A stretch of 64,000 nucleotides of DNA from Hexactinellida sp. DTS-2022. Lineage: Eukaryota > Porifera > Hexactinellida. Below, in pieces: positions 9,990 through 18,600 of this stretch. The notes under the pieces were generated by a model. The model had not been told where the DNA came from and ran no database searches. It saw only the letters and a program-made list of their open reading frames with translations. Position 1 is the stretch's first letter. Each line of letters opens with the position of its first letter. Made by a program: the position numbers and the translations under genes. Where the stretch lies: positions 1,550,001 through 1,614,000 of the forward strand of contig JAPNXP010000006.1 of assembly GCA_028753945.1 (NCBI GenBank), given 5' to 3'.

Positions 9990-10161
9990 CAGTGGAGTTC
10001 GTTTAATAGCAATCCGTGTTTGGCACTAAATCTGGTTGCTAATAGGCGAATGAAATTAACAGTATTGTCACGCTTGGGATCTGAAAAGCGGTTGCTAATA
10101 AAGCAATATATATAATAATATATATTGCTATTAGGGGAGTTGCTAATAAAGCAACTCCCTG
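9990..10161. mobile_element. Tc1/mariner-like MITE, 172 bp
   Basis: CAGTGGAGTTCGTTTAATAGC at the left and AAGCAACTCCCTG at the right form imperfect inverted ends, each next to a TA dinucleotide (9988-9989, 10162-10163). GTTGCTAATA motifs repeat inside. Confidence 0.6.
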
Positions 10162-10785
10162 TATTACGTAAGCTACTGGTCTTGTACTGTAATGCATATA
10201 TAATCTTATTAGTAATGAAATCAATCTTGAGATAGAACTGGGAGGATTAGTTCTGACTAATATGTGGTGCGATTGCACCATGACATAAAAATCTAGTAAG
10301 AAAATAGTGATAAATAAAGGTGTATTTGCCAATTCAAATTAATCGAATTAAGCTATTAAACTTTAATTTTACCATTATGTTGTTACCATTGTAAAAAGCA
10401 AAGATCATATTAATTAGAACTAATTAGTACGGCGATTCCCATCCAACCTACTGTGTTTCAAGTTCATAATGTCAGATTCTTCAATCGTTGAAGTAGAGCT
10501 TTGAATAATATAAAATTTCAGCTTAAAACTGAATTTAATACTCATACTACATTGAATATATATTAGACGTAATAATTCACTAGTACGTACATTGTCTATT
10601 AGACATAATAATTAAAACACTTTTCTAATTAAAAATTAGTGGAACGAATATGTATGGTGTTATCACACATTATTCAATAAATATTTGATGTATTCATTAA
10701 CATATTTAAGTAACCATTAAGGATAGCGTATATGCACGACGGTTATTAATGTCATTTTTATACATACGTATACACTTGCGTGCAT
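10162..10785. other. Intergenic, no gene seen
   Basis: AT-rich sequence without a supported frame. The ORF crossing 10039-10332 on the minus strand lies largely in the MITE and has no protein-like features. Confidence 0.3.
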
Positions 10786-10977
10786 CAGAGTGGAACATGG
10801 GTCAACATTGGATACCCATGAGTCCATGACCCATCTGACCCATCGCATTTGTGACTCATGACACATTGTCCCATCACACAAATTTCAAATATCTAAATAT
10901 GTACTATACTTTCACAGTAAAGGAAAAACAGAATAACAGAATAGAACTACCTCAAGAAAGCTACTTGTTGCTATGTC

Positions 10978-11331
10978 CAGGAGTGGGGTTGGTTAACCGT
11001 TCTGATCCTACGCTTACGATTCGATAGCTCGCCACGGTTAACCGGTTAACCTCCCATCCTACTCAATACATATAACCTATATAACATTGTTTGTACTACA
11101 GAGTCGGATTGCTCATGTATACTTTAATTGATACATTAGTTTAGGTAACTTAGAAATAATAATGTTACAGAAAATATATTATATGGTGGTGGGAAATTGC
11201 TTTACGAATAAATTTTCCACAAAATTCATATAATTTTATGTTTTATACAATAATTCCAAATTATATGCTGGTTTTTAACAAACCGGCTAACTGGTTAATA
11301 AAATGTGTAACCGTTAACCGAATCCAGCCTT
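10978..11331. mobile_element. Nested hAT-type element, 354 bp
   Basis: An exact 8-bp duplication GCTATGTC (10970-10977 and 11332-11339) flanks imperfect inverted ends that share GGTTAAC. The interior has several GGTTAACC palindromes. It is younger than its host element. Confidence 0.75.
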
Positions 11332-11368
11332 GCTATGTCAAATATGTTTAGTAATTTTTGCACATCAA

Positions 11369-11400
11369 TATTATGATGATGATGATGATGATGATGATGA
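11369..11400. repeat. (GAT)n microsatellite
   Basis: An uninterrupted run of about ten GAT/ATG triplets, inside the hAT element at 10786-11518. Confidence 0.9.
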
Positions 11401-11748
11401 GTTATTCGTATTTAATACAGGAGCATACATTGGAATTCCAAATGGGTCACGGAGCCGTGACCCATGACTCATCTCACCTATCAATTTAGGTGACCCATCT
11501 GACCCATGGTCCACTCTGGCGTGCAAATTTACTGTGCATGCGTGCACACTAATCTTGGGTGATAGTAATTTATATTTAATATCCTTTAATTAACAGTATT
11601 CCAAAAATGTTCCTATGTAACATAATTCAAATAGAACCATTGGACTTAACAATCGACTGAATTAACCTCAGAACTATTTATCCTAAATTTCTTCTCTAAA
11701 TCCTTATACTTATCAGAAGTTTAGTAGAGTCTTTCTTTCTTTCGTACA

Positions 11749-12458
11749 ATGTTATTTATTTTCTTATTGACTTATTTACATATTTATATTTCAATATCGA
11801 ATGGGCAGATTGCAGATGGATGTGATTCTACCAGCAAAACCTGCATAGCCTTTTCAAACTGTGGAGTGACTACCTCTACCTCAAACAGTGATATCGCTAC
11901 CATAACAACAACAGGGATAGACACAGTAGAGTTTGAATTGCAATTTGATTTGCTTCTATCGATTGGATTGCAATTGGGTTTTCCAATTCAGCCTCCATGC
12001 CCAATGCATACATATTTCTATGTCACCGCACATCTGGAGGAGGTGTTACTATCCAAGAAAGAAAATCTGCAAATTCCTATAGCCGTCCTTCCACTGAGAC
12101 ATCAAATCTGAATACAGTATCCACCACCAATTCTGCTGGAGTGCTTAACTGTAAGTTCACATCTCCAATAACTCGTACTCCTCAGCTTGATGCTGCTGTT
12201 GGCTACCACATCCTTCTAGCCCGTGGTACATATACAACTGATATTAATAAGCATTCTAGCAAGTGTGTTATAAGTAGTAAGATGAAAATAGCTGACGCCA
12301 CACCTTTTGAATCAAGTTCTATTCCTTCTTCAACAATTGTTCTTTGTTCATCAGTCGAATCAACTCCATCTGTTTCTAGTATTATGTCCACTGCAACAGC
12401 TGATAATGCAGGATTATCAACTGACTCGATTTCTGTGACACTTACACGGTTTTGCTAA
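11749..12458 (+). pseudogene. Truncated, frameshifted one-DOMON paralog
   Basis: From QIADGCDST onward the protein is almost identical to the first DOMON module of the 7736-9094 gene, in the opposite orientation. A one-base deletion near 11950 (GATTCTGCT there, GATTTGCT here) shifts the frame inside the WIAIGF strand; the original frame continues from about 11997 to 12458. The first 19 residues differ but still form a hydrophobic signal peptide. After the Ser/Thr linker the sequence diverges and stops, so the second DOMON module and the anchor are missing. It may be a pseudogene, or the missing base may be an assembly error. Confidence 0.8.
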
Positions 12459-12794
12459 TATTCTGAATTGGCACCCACTAACAACTCTTTCTACAAATGA
12501 TAATTTATATTTTCTACTATTTTATATACGTAATATATTATTTGTGCTATTTATACCCATTCACATTTTAATGACCTATATTTAACAAATAATATTGATG
12601 TAAAGAGTTAAGAGGAGAGTAGTATTTATTAAATTTTACCGGGGACCTGGAAAATTATAATATCTTTCTAATACCATTAAAGTAGAAGAACCAACCACAA
12701 TTAGTAATTTGCAGGGCACCGCTGTTAATAGTATGATTTTAACAGTTTATGGTGCTAAAAGCCAAATGTGTGGTAAATATTCAAATATGTAGTA
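12459..12794. other. Intergenic, no gene seen
   Basis: AT-rich 3' flank of the DOMON paralog, ending at the terminus of the TIR element that starts at 12795. Confidence 0.3.
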
Positions 12795-12933
12795 CTGTTG
12801 TATGACAGTTTTACTACCATGACAAACTTACTACCTCTATTACTAGTACCATGGATGTTCTCTATCCATGACAGTTTACTACCTTACATGACAGAATTAC
12901 TACCCTTTGATCTTTTGACTTGACTATTACTAT

Positions 12934-13116
12934 TGTAAAGTAGTAGGTAATACTAACAAACGTTATAATATAATTGACTAAGTAGCAAGATACAAAAACT
13001 AAGTAAATGCTAGGATACTATTACTATATACTAAATGCGAATCTCTACTATGACTATTGTAGTAAGTGCCCACCCAAGCAGTTGTTATAACGGTGTACCT
13101 AGTTTACTACATGACA
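12934..13116 (-). repeat. 3' LTR of the gypsy element
   Basis: 183 bp, bounded by TG and CA in plus-strand reading, and read as identical to 17461-17643. Confidence 0.95.
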
Positions 13117-13120
13117 ATCA

Positions 13121-13131
13121 CCTTCCCCTTC
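13121..13131 (-). other. Polypurine tract of the gypsy element
   Basis: On the element strand this reads GAAGGGGAAGG, four bases before the 3' LTR. This is the expected primer site for plus-strand DNA synthesis. Confidence 0.8.
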
Positions 13132-13139
13132 AAGAATTT

Positions 13140-14291
13140 CTACACTGCTGTGATTGCCTCGGTTCTAAAGTAACCTTCAAAATCCCCAAATCGATCCGGT
13201 TCCTTTCGCTTTCGGGTTGATCTTCTTGGTCCTCCACTTGCTGCGTCCGTACTCAATAGTGAATCTTCTGTTCCCATATTTTCTGTATCAATTTCTCTGT
13301 ACTCGGATCCCCCGTTATAGCTAGTCGTTAAACTAAATTCCCCTATCAATTCTCTGTTCCGCGGTGATAATTTACACCGGTTTAGATGCGCTATCTTCTT
13401 CCTCTCTGAACTAGGGTCTACCAGATTAAGGTTAACTCCTAATCTTTCCACAACTAACCAAGGCCCCAAGTATAGTGGGGAAAGCGTGCTACTTCTTGTT
13501 TCGTCTCTTACCAGAACCCAGTCCCCCGGTGAGATATTACTAGATCTTGTTTTCTGATCGTATGCGGTTTTCATTTTCTCTTGTGCAAGTTCGATATTAT
13601 CTGCTACTCTCTCATGAAGTTCAAGGTTCTTAGGACTAACAGCTTCACTATAAGAAGCAGGATCATCAAAGGTAGTGTAATCTGTTTGAGGGATGATTGT
13701 GTCAATTTCTCCCCTCAATTTTTCTCCAAACATTATTTCCTGTGGAGTGCATCTAGCATTAACCTGCGAATTGCAGATGAACGCTAATTCTTGAGTTAAT
13801 CTAGGCCAGTCAGTGCTTGAAATATTCCTTTCCTCAAGTAAGCAACGCATACACTGCTTGAAGGTTTGTATAGTCCTCTCAGCTTCCCCATCACCTTCAG
13901 GATGGTAAGCACTTGAATGCAACTTTTGAATTCCATACTTTGAGCAAACACCCCTTATGACCGCGCCATCTACGTTCGGGCATTGATCGGAGAGAAGAGC
14001 CAAGGGATAGCCGTACCTGTGAAACCAACCATATTTCAACGCTTCCGCTATAGTCGAGGCCTCCTGATTTTTCATAGGGATAGCCTCCATATATTTAGAA
14101 AATAGATCAACAATAATCAACACATATCGGTAGCCTTGAGAAGTCCAGGGTAAATATGCTATATCCATGGCGATAAGAGCGCGTGGAAAATTGTAGGGTA
14201 ACTTAAAAGGTTTGAGGGGCTCTTTCCTATCATAAGATCGCTTATTCCTTAAACAGACTTCGCAACATTTGCAAAAATTCTGAGTGTCCAA
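13140..14291 (-). CDS. gypsy pol, integrase part
   Basis: This frame continues pol after the second frame break and has no independent ATG. It holds the zinc-binding CKCCEVC stretch at its start. The catalytic triad is D43 (in AMDIAYL), D102 (in LLSDQ) and E138 (in EAERTIQ), with the classical 35-residue spacing between the last two. A GPY/F-like segment (LGPWLVVERLG) comes late in the protein, followed by a basic STRKRKEPDRFG tail. No catalytic residue is missing. It would be made only as part of the polyprotein. Confidence 0.9.
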   Translation of the reverse strand: MDTQNFCKCCEVCLRNKRSYDRKEPLKPFKLPYNFPRALIAMDIAYLPWTSQGYRYVLIIVDLFSKYMEAIPMKNQEASTIAEALKYGWFHRYGYPLALLSDQCPNVDGAVIRGVCSKYGIQKLHSSAYHPEGDGEAERTIQTFKQCMRCLLEERNISSTDWPRLTQELAFICNSQVNARCTPQEIMFGEKLRGEIDTIIPQTDYTTFDDPASYSEAVSPKNLELHERVADNIELAQEKMKTAYDQKTRSSNISPGDWVLVRDETRSSTLSPLYLGPWLVVERLGVNLNLVDPSSERKKIAHLNRCKLSPRNRELIGEFSLTTSYNGGSEYREIDTENMGTEDSLLSTDAASGGPRRSTRKRKEPDRFGDFEGYFRTEAITAV

Positions 14292-15538
14292 AACATTCCC
14301 CTCCAGAAGAACCTATCCCGAAAATCTTGGTACGTTCTTTGAACTCCTGAATGTGCCACACTATGAACGTTGCAAAGAACCACCTCCCGACAAGATTTAG
14401 GAACCACGATTCTTCTACCCCTATACAGCAACCCAGAACGATTCTTCATCTGGGAATAGCGTTTAAATTGCCCGGATTGGATGCAGCCACTCTCATCAAT
14501 GTCACTTATCGCTTTTGATATCACCAGGTCATTTTTCTGCTCCTCACACAAATTTCTGGTAAAATCAGATACTTTATCACTCTCACTAATTTGGTACACC
14601 TTCCGTTCGAAATGTTCATCCTCATTGTTTAAATCATAATCATAAGTAGTTGCACTTCGGCTTAAATAGTCTGCTACGAGGTTTTCTGATCCCTTCCTGA
14701 ATTGAATCTCGTAACACAACCCCTCTAACTCTATTAGCCACCGCGCGAATTTACCCCTCGGGTCCCTCTGGTGTCTCATCCAAACCAATGGGTTGTGATC
14801 AGAGAGAATGGTTATACCTGGAGCAGCATCTAAATATTTTCGCCATTTACGTGTGGCAGCCACTATGGCCCACGCTTCTCGTTCACCGGCACTATAACGT
14901 TTCTGGGACTCATTTAGTTGACAAGAAAAGAAGGAAATGGGACGCAATCTGCCTTCATTGTCTTTCTGTGCCAACATCCCTCCCACTGCAGAACCTGATG
15001 CATCCACTTCGAGATAATAATGGCCTTTCCAATCTGGATACCCCAGAGTAATCGGATTGTTCGTAAGTGCCTTTGACAATACTTGGTAACTGTTTTCGCA
15101 TTCTTGGTTCCATTTCCACTGAACCCCCTTTTGTGTAAGCCTATACAGTGGCACTGCTGTTTCCGCCATATTGGGAAGGAAATCTCTATAATAGCTGACT
15201 AACCCTAAGAAAGATCGCAGGCGTTTAACATCAGTAGGGCGGGCTTGTTGTTCAATTTTTCCTACAATTGAAGGTAATGGCCGGATTCCGTCTCCGCTCA
15301 AAAGATGACCAAGGAATTCGATTCTTCTATAACCAAAGTGACATTTATCACGTCTCAGTTGCAGGTTCGCTTTTCTGTAACAGTCAAGGGTTAACTGCAG
15401 ATCTCGAAGATGATCACTGAAAGTACGAGAGTGAGTCAGTGTGTCGTCTATATACGGTAATGAGCAGGGAACTTGCTTTAAAGCTTGGTCTATCAAGCGC
15501 TGATAAGTCGATGGTGCATTACATAAGCCAAAAGGCAT
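14249..15538 (-). CDS. gypsy pol, RT C-terminal half and RNase H
   Basis: It begins with MPFGLCNAPSTYQ and the catalytic YIDD at residues 29-32. The RT thumb and connection follow (FLGLVSYYRDFLP). RNase H starts with YLEVDASGSAVGG, with DHNPL later. The histidines of the integrase zinc domain (VHSVAHSG) lie near the end. It is separated from the upstream frame by a one-base break near 15551-15561 and from the downstream frame by one near 14288-14295, the latter at a T run. Both breaks lie in conserved blocks, so they are probably not programmed. Confidence 0.9.
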   Translation of the reverse strand: MPFGLCNAPSTYQRLIDQALKQVPCSLPYIDDTLTHSRTFSDHLRDLQLTLDCYRKANLQLRRDKCHFGYRRIEFLGHLLSGDGIRPLPSIVGKIEQQARPTDVKRLRSFLGLVSYYRDFLPNMAETAVPLYRLTQKGVQWKWNQECENSYQVLSKALTNNPITLGYPDWKGHYYLEVDASGSAVGGMLAQKDNEGRLRPISFFSCQLNESQKRYSAGEREAWAIVAATRKWRKYLDAAPGITILSDHNPLVWMRHQRDPRGKFARWLIELEGLCYEIQFRKGSENLVADYLSRSATTYDYDLNNEDEHFERKVYQISESDKVSDFTRNLCEEQKNDLVISKAISDIDESGCIQSGQFKRYSQMKNRSGLLYRGRRIVVPKSCREVVLCNVHSVAHSGVQRTYQDFRDRFFWRGMFWTLRIFANVAKSV

Positions 15539-17436
15539 TACCAGAAACTCGTATTGACTCTGGGAGTGACAAATGCAGTTTTTTCTATGTCATTTCTGTT
15601 GATCGGTATACTCCAATATGCACTGGCACCATCCAATGTAGAGTACAATTGACTACTTCCTAGTCTGTCTAGGATGTCACGTATATCTGGCAAAGGGTAG
15701 GAATCTTTCTGTGTGCAATTATTGAGCGCCCGAAAATCAACAACGAAACGTTTTGCACCGTCCTTTTTCTGCACTAAGATAACTCTACTCGCCCAGGGAG
15801 AATTTGATTTCTGAGTTATACCATTCGTTAGCATCTGATCCAATTGCCTTTCCATCTCCTGCTCAGTCCATGGACCTACTCTATTATACTTAGCTTTGAC
15901 AGGTCTTGACCTTCCTGTTTCGATAATATGCTCAGTCATATGTGTAGTCTTAGGGCTTTTGGGGTTCACTGCAAATACATCCGAGTACTCCATCAATAAT
16001 CTGAGAATAGATTGGTGTTGTGTGGGATCCAATTCTGTGTTAATGTCCCAAGCCTGACCAGGCGACTCACAAGGCTCTTCGATACCAACACTGTTAACAA
16101 CTTTCGCGCGTGATAAAAGTTCCCCTCCATGCAATGAAGCCTCAGTGGGAAGCCAAATGTGACCGAGACGAACCCTGTAATTTGCCCAATCAAATTCTGT
16201 TGAATTGAATTGCGATAAAAAATCTCTCCCCAAAATTATGGTCAATTCGTATGAATCCAGAATCAGGAATTCGTGGGTAATTGTATTCTTCTGGCCAATA
16301 TCAACCACTAATCGAGCTTTTCCCAAAGTCCCAACAGGAGTTGCCCCCACCACATGAATGCGACTCGGACAAGCAGCAAAGTTCACCCCAAGAGATGACA
16401 GTGTTCCTTTATCCACGATACTAGGCTGTGCACCTGAATCAAGCATCGCAACGAAAGGAGAATTATTCAATTTAATTCGAATCACTACTGCTGACTCACT
16501 AACTTCCTGGGACTGTTCTTTCAAGTTAACCAAATTAACTTTATTTCTAGACTTGCAGTTACGGCGGTCGTGGCCTCTTTTGCCACAATGCTGACAAAAT
16601 TGGTCGGGGCAACCTCGAGCAAAATGTCCTTCAGTCCCACATATGAAACAGCCAGGGTTACGGTTTGTCCAGGCCCCGGAGTTCGTAGTTCCTCGTGGAT
16701 ATCGTCTATTCCATTTTCTTCCACCTTGATATCGGACTGTATTTACACGTTCATTGGGAGGGTTTGTACCTTGCCCGATAGTTTTCCCGATGTCTCTGTG
16801 ATCTTCATGTACCTCACTTGGCAAACTTGCGAGCCCTTTTTCATTCACTCCATCCACTGGCCCTTCGTCATGTACTTGACATACTCGTGAAAAGTCTCGA
16901 TTACCCTTGTCCAAAGCAATTCCTTTTTCGGTAAGAGTATGTCGCACATATTCAATAAACGCGCGGGCTTGTTTTGAATCAATTTCTTCCCTTGTTGCCA
17001 GCCAATCCTTCAAGGATCCTTGAACTGGAGTAGGCAACTGAGCAACTAGGAGAGTACACACCATGCTCAAAGGAGCATATGCGTGATCGCCATCCACTTT
17101 TAGTTGATAGAAGTAATCGTCAACCAATACGCTTGGTTCCCAGTCTTGGCGGCAGAGTGATACCATAGCGTGCGTCCGATCAATTGGAGGGTCCAATGTT
17201 CGGAGTGTTTCAAAAGCTTCGTCAAGTACCTTCGCTTCTTTAACTACTTCACGTACAACTTCACGTTCTGCGGGTCTTCTACAAACGTATGCAGGTAAAA
17301 TACTAATCGCAAACTTCTCCCCTCCTTCCTGAGTCAATAGAGAGGCTACGGAAGCTCTGAAGAAATGTTCCCACTCGGTAATTGTTTGGTCCTTGAGAAG
17401 GGGAGGTATATTCAAGTTACCGAAGCCGGCTGCCAT
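15538..17436 (-). CDS. gypsy gag, protease and RT N-terminal half
   Basis: 632 residues from an ATG only 24 bases after the 5' LTR. Gag occupies about the first 250 residues. Two CCHC zinc knuckles (CFICGTEGHFARGC and CQHCGKRGHDRRNC) lie near 260-295. The aspartic protease has its DSG near 333 and ILGRDF near 400. RT begins around 500 (KKDGAKRFVVDFRALNNC, then LYSTLDGASAYWSIPI). Gag and pol share one frame, so the element needs no gag-pol frameshift, as in Tf1-like elements. The frame ends prematurely at the break just before the YIDD region. Confidence 0.92.
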   Translation of the reverse strand: MAAGFGNLNIPPLLKDQTITEWEHFFRASVASLLTQEGGEKFAISILPAYVCRRPAEREVVREVVKEAKVLDEAFETLRTLDPPIDRTHAMVSLCRQDWEPSVLVDDYFYQLKVDGDHAYAPLSMVCTLLVAQLPTPVQGSLKDWLATREEIDSKQARAFIEYVRHTLTEKGIALDKGNRDFSRVCQVHDEGPVDGVNEKGLASLPSEVHEDHRDIGKTIGQGTNPPNERVNTVRYQGGRKWNRRYPRGTTNSGAWTNRNPGCFICGTEGHFARGCPDQFCQHCGKRGHDRRNCKSRNKVNLVNLKEQSQEVSESAVVIRIKLNNSPFVAMLDSGAQPSIVDKGTLSSLGVNFAACPSRIHVVGATPVGTLGKARLVVDIGQKNTITHEFLILDSYELTIILGRDFLSQFNSTEFDWANYRVRLGHIWLPTEASLHGGELLSRAKVVNSVGIEEPCESPGQAWDINTELDPTQHQSILRLLMEYSDVFAVNPKSPKTTHMTEHIIETGRSRPVKAKYNRVGPWTEQEMERQLDQMLTNGITQKSNSPWASRVILVQKKDGAKRFVVDFRALNNCTQKDSYPLPDIRDILDRLGSSQLYSTLDGASAYWSIPINRNDIEKTAFVTPRVNTSFW

Positions 17437-17445
17437 CCAAAGAAG

Positions 17446-17459
17446 AGTTTTTGTATCTT
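17446..17459 (-). other. Putative self-primer binding site
   Basis: On the element strand the leader starts one base after the LTR with AAGATACAAAAACT. Exactly this 14-mer is complementary to AGTTTTTGTATCTT within the LTR (17514-17527). No TGG start typical of tRNA-primed elements is present at the leader start. This matches the self-priming layout known from Tf1 and sushi-type elements. Confidence 0.7.
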
Positions 17460-17460
17460 A

Positions 17461-17643
17461 TGTAAAGTAGTAGGTAATACTAACAAACGTTATAATATAA
17501 TTGACTAAGTAGCAAGATACAAAAACTAAGTAAATGCTAGGATACTATTACTATATACTAAATGCGAATCTCTACTATGACTATTGTAGTAAGTGCCCAC
17601 CCAAGCAGTTGTTATAACGGTGTACCTAGTTTACTACATGACA
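17461..17643 (-). repeat. 5' LTR of the gypsy element
   Basis: 183 bp. On the element strand, U3 would be about 116 bp, R would start at the self-complementary segment, and the leader follows directly after the LTR. Confidence 0.95.
17551..17557 (-). promoter_or_regulatory. LTR TATA box
   Basis: TATATAG on the element strand begins 30 bases upstream of A17527, the first base of the segment complementary to the leader. This is the standard TATA-to-start distance and places the predicted RNA 5' end at the self-primer. Confidence 0.6.
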
Positions 17644-18456
17644 CTATGCACTTTTAATGGCTTCTTTCTTTCTTCTAATTGACTAAATACAAACAGCATG
17701 TATTCAAAATATTAGGAAATGGTAATTCATTTATATTATTTATTTTACTCATCGATTTAAGAAAGTACACAAATTATAGTCTTGATTCAAGAAATCACAT
17801 ACAATAATGAATATCTCTGAATATTTAAAGCTTGTGAATTTTCTTTCCCATGTAATTTTTCCGACCGATTTATTGAACTCAACAAAATTCGCGAGACGAA
17901 ATTTTAAAATGCGTGTCTCAGGCTATCAACTTGGTGAAGTTATTGACATGATACATAGACTATTAGTCGTACTACAACTTTTTTTACACAGACAGCTTCA
18001 GTGATGCAATGATTATTGAGTAGAGCGTAATATATCATCAGATTTCCCAATAGGTTATGTATTGTTAAATCTATTAAAAGGTCCTATCTCCGATGGTAGA
18101 ATAATTATCTATTTGCTATAACGTTCACAATGCTATACATATTAATTAACCTAGTGAATAATGAATACGGGGAAGGCGGATGTGGAAATGTCAATAATAT
18201 AGATGATTGAGCAAGTCAAATTCAATAAATTTTTTAAAGAACAAGTAAATATTTCCTATATTGAATATGCTGTTTGTATTTAGTCAAGTAGAAGAAAGAA
18301 AGAAGCCATTAAAAATGCATAGAAATAGTCAAGTCATGATCAAAGGGTAGTAATTCTGTCATGTAAGGTAGTAAATCTGTCATGGATAGAGAACATCCAT
18401 GGTACTAGTAATAGAGGTAGTAAGTCTGTCATGGTAGTAAAACTGTCATACAACAG

Positions 18457-18600
18457 CACTAAGACCAATACTGGGTCACTATATAGTCGGCACAGTAAAA
18501 AAATAAATGCAGTGATTTCAATACTGGGCCACTATACTAAAGTACAGTGGCACAGTAAAAACAAACCAACGTGCTTAATACTATGTAAGCAGGCCATCAA
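18457..18600. repeat. Degenerate copies of the ACTGGGCCACTAT repeat
   Basis: Two imperfect copies of CAATACTGGG-CACTATA followed by GGCACAGTAAAAA. They are related to the triplicate at about 27148-27341 and lie between the TIR element and the hAT transposase relic. Confidence 0.6.

Larger units (their letters stand above)
10786..11518. mobile_element. hAT-type element with CATGGGTCA ends, 733 bp
   Basis: CAGAGTGGAACATGGGTCA at the left faces TGACCCATGGTCCACTCTG at the right. The flanks are GCGTGCAT and GCGTGCAA (7 of 8 identical). GACCCAT/ATGGGTC motifs repeat near both ends. A GAT microsatellite lies near 11370-11400. Another hAT element sits inside (10978-11331). Confidence 0.8.
12934..17643 (-). 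mobile_element. Ty3/gypsy LTR retrotransposon, 4.7 kb
   Basis: Two 183-bp LTRs that I read as identical bound a minus-strand gag-protease-RT-RNase H-integrase coding region. The target duplication is CTAT (12930-12933 and 17644-17647). The undisturbed right arm of the host TIR element has one CTAT at this place, which confirms a 4-bp duplication. There is no envelope frame. Integrase ends in a GPY/F-like module and a basic tail without a visible chromodomain. LTR identity indicates a very recent insertion, yet pol has two single-base frame breaks. Confidence 0.95.
12795..18456. mobile_element. TIR element (about 950 bp) split by the gypsy insertion
   Basis: Sequence 12795-12933 plus 17648-17718 is the inverted copy of about 18240-18456. 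Both arms start CTGTTGTATGACAG and carry repeated TGACAG-TTTACTACC units. The gypsy element lies within the left arm, and the right arm shows the uninterrupted site. Without gypsy the element is about 948 bp with inverted repeats of roughly 215 bp. The unique interior (about 17720-18240) has no convincing gene; the 65-residue frame at 17807-18004 has no known features. A related end occurs at 23935. The transposase family is unknown. Confidence 0.75.
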
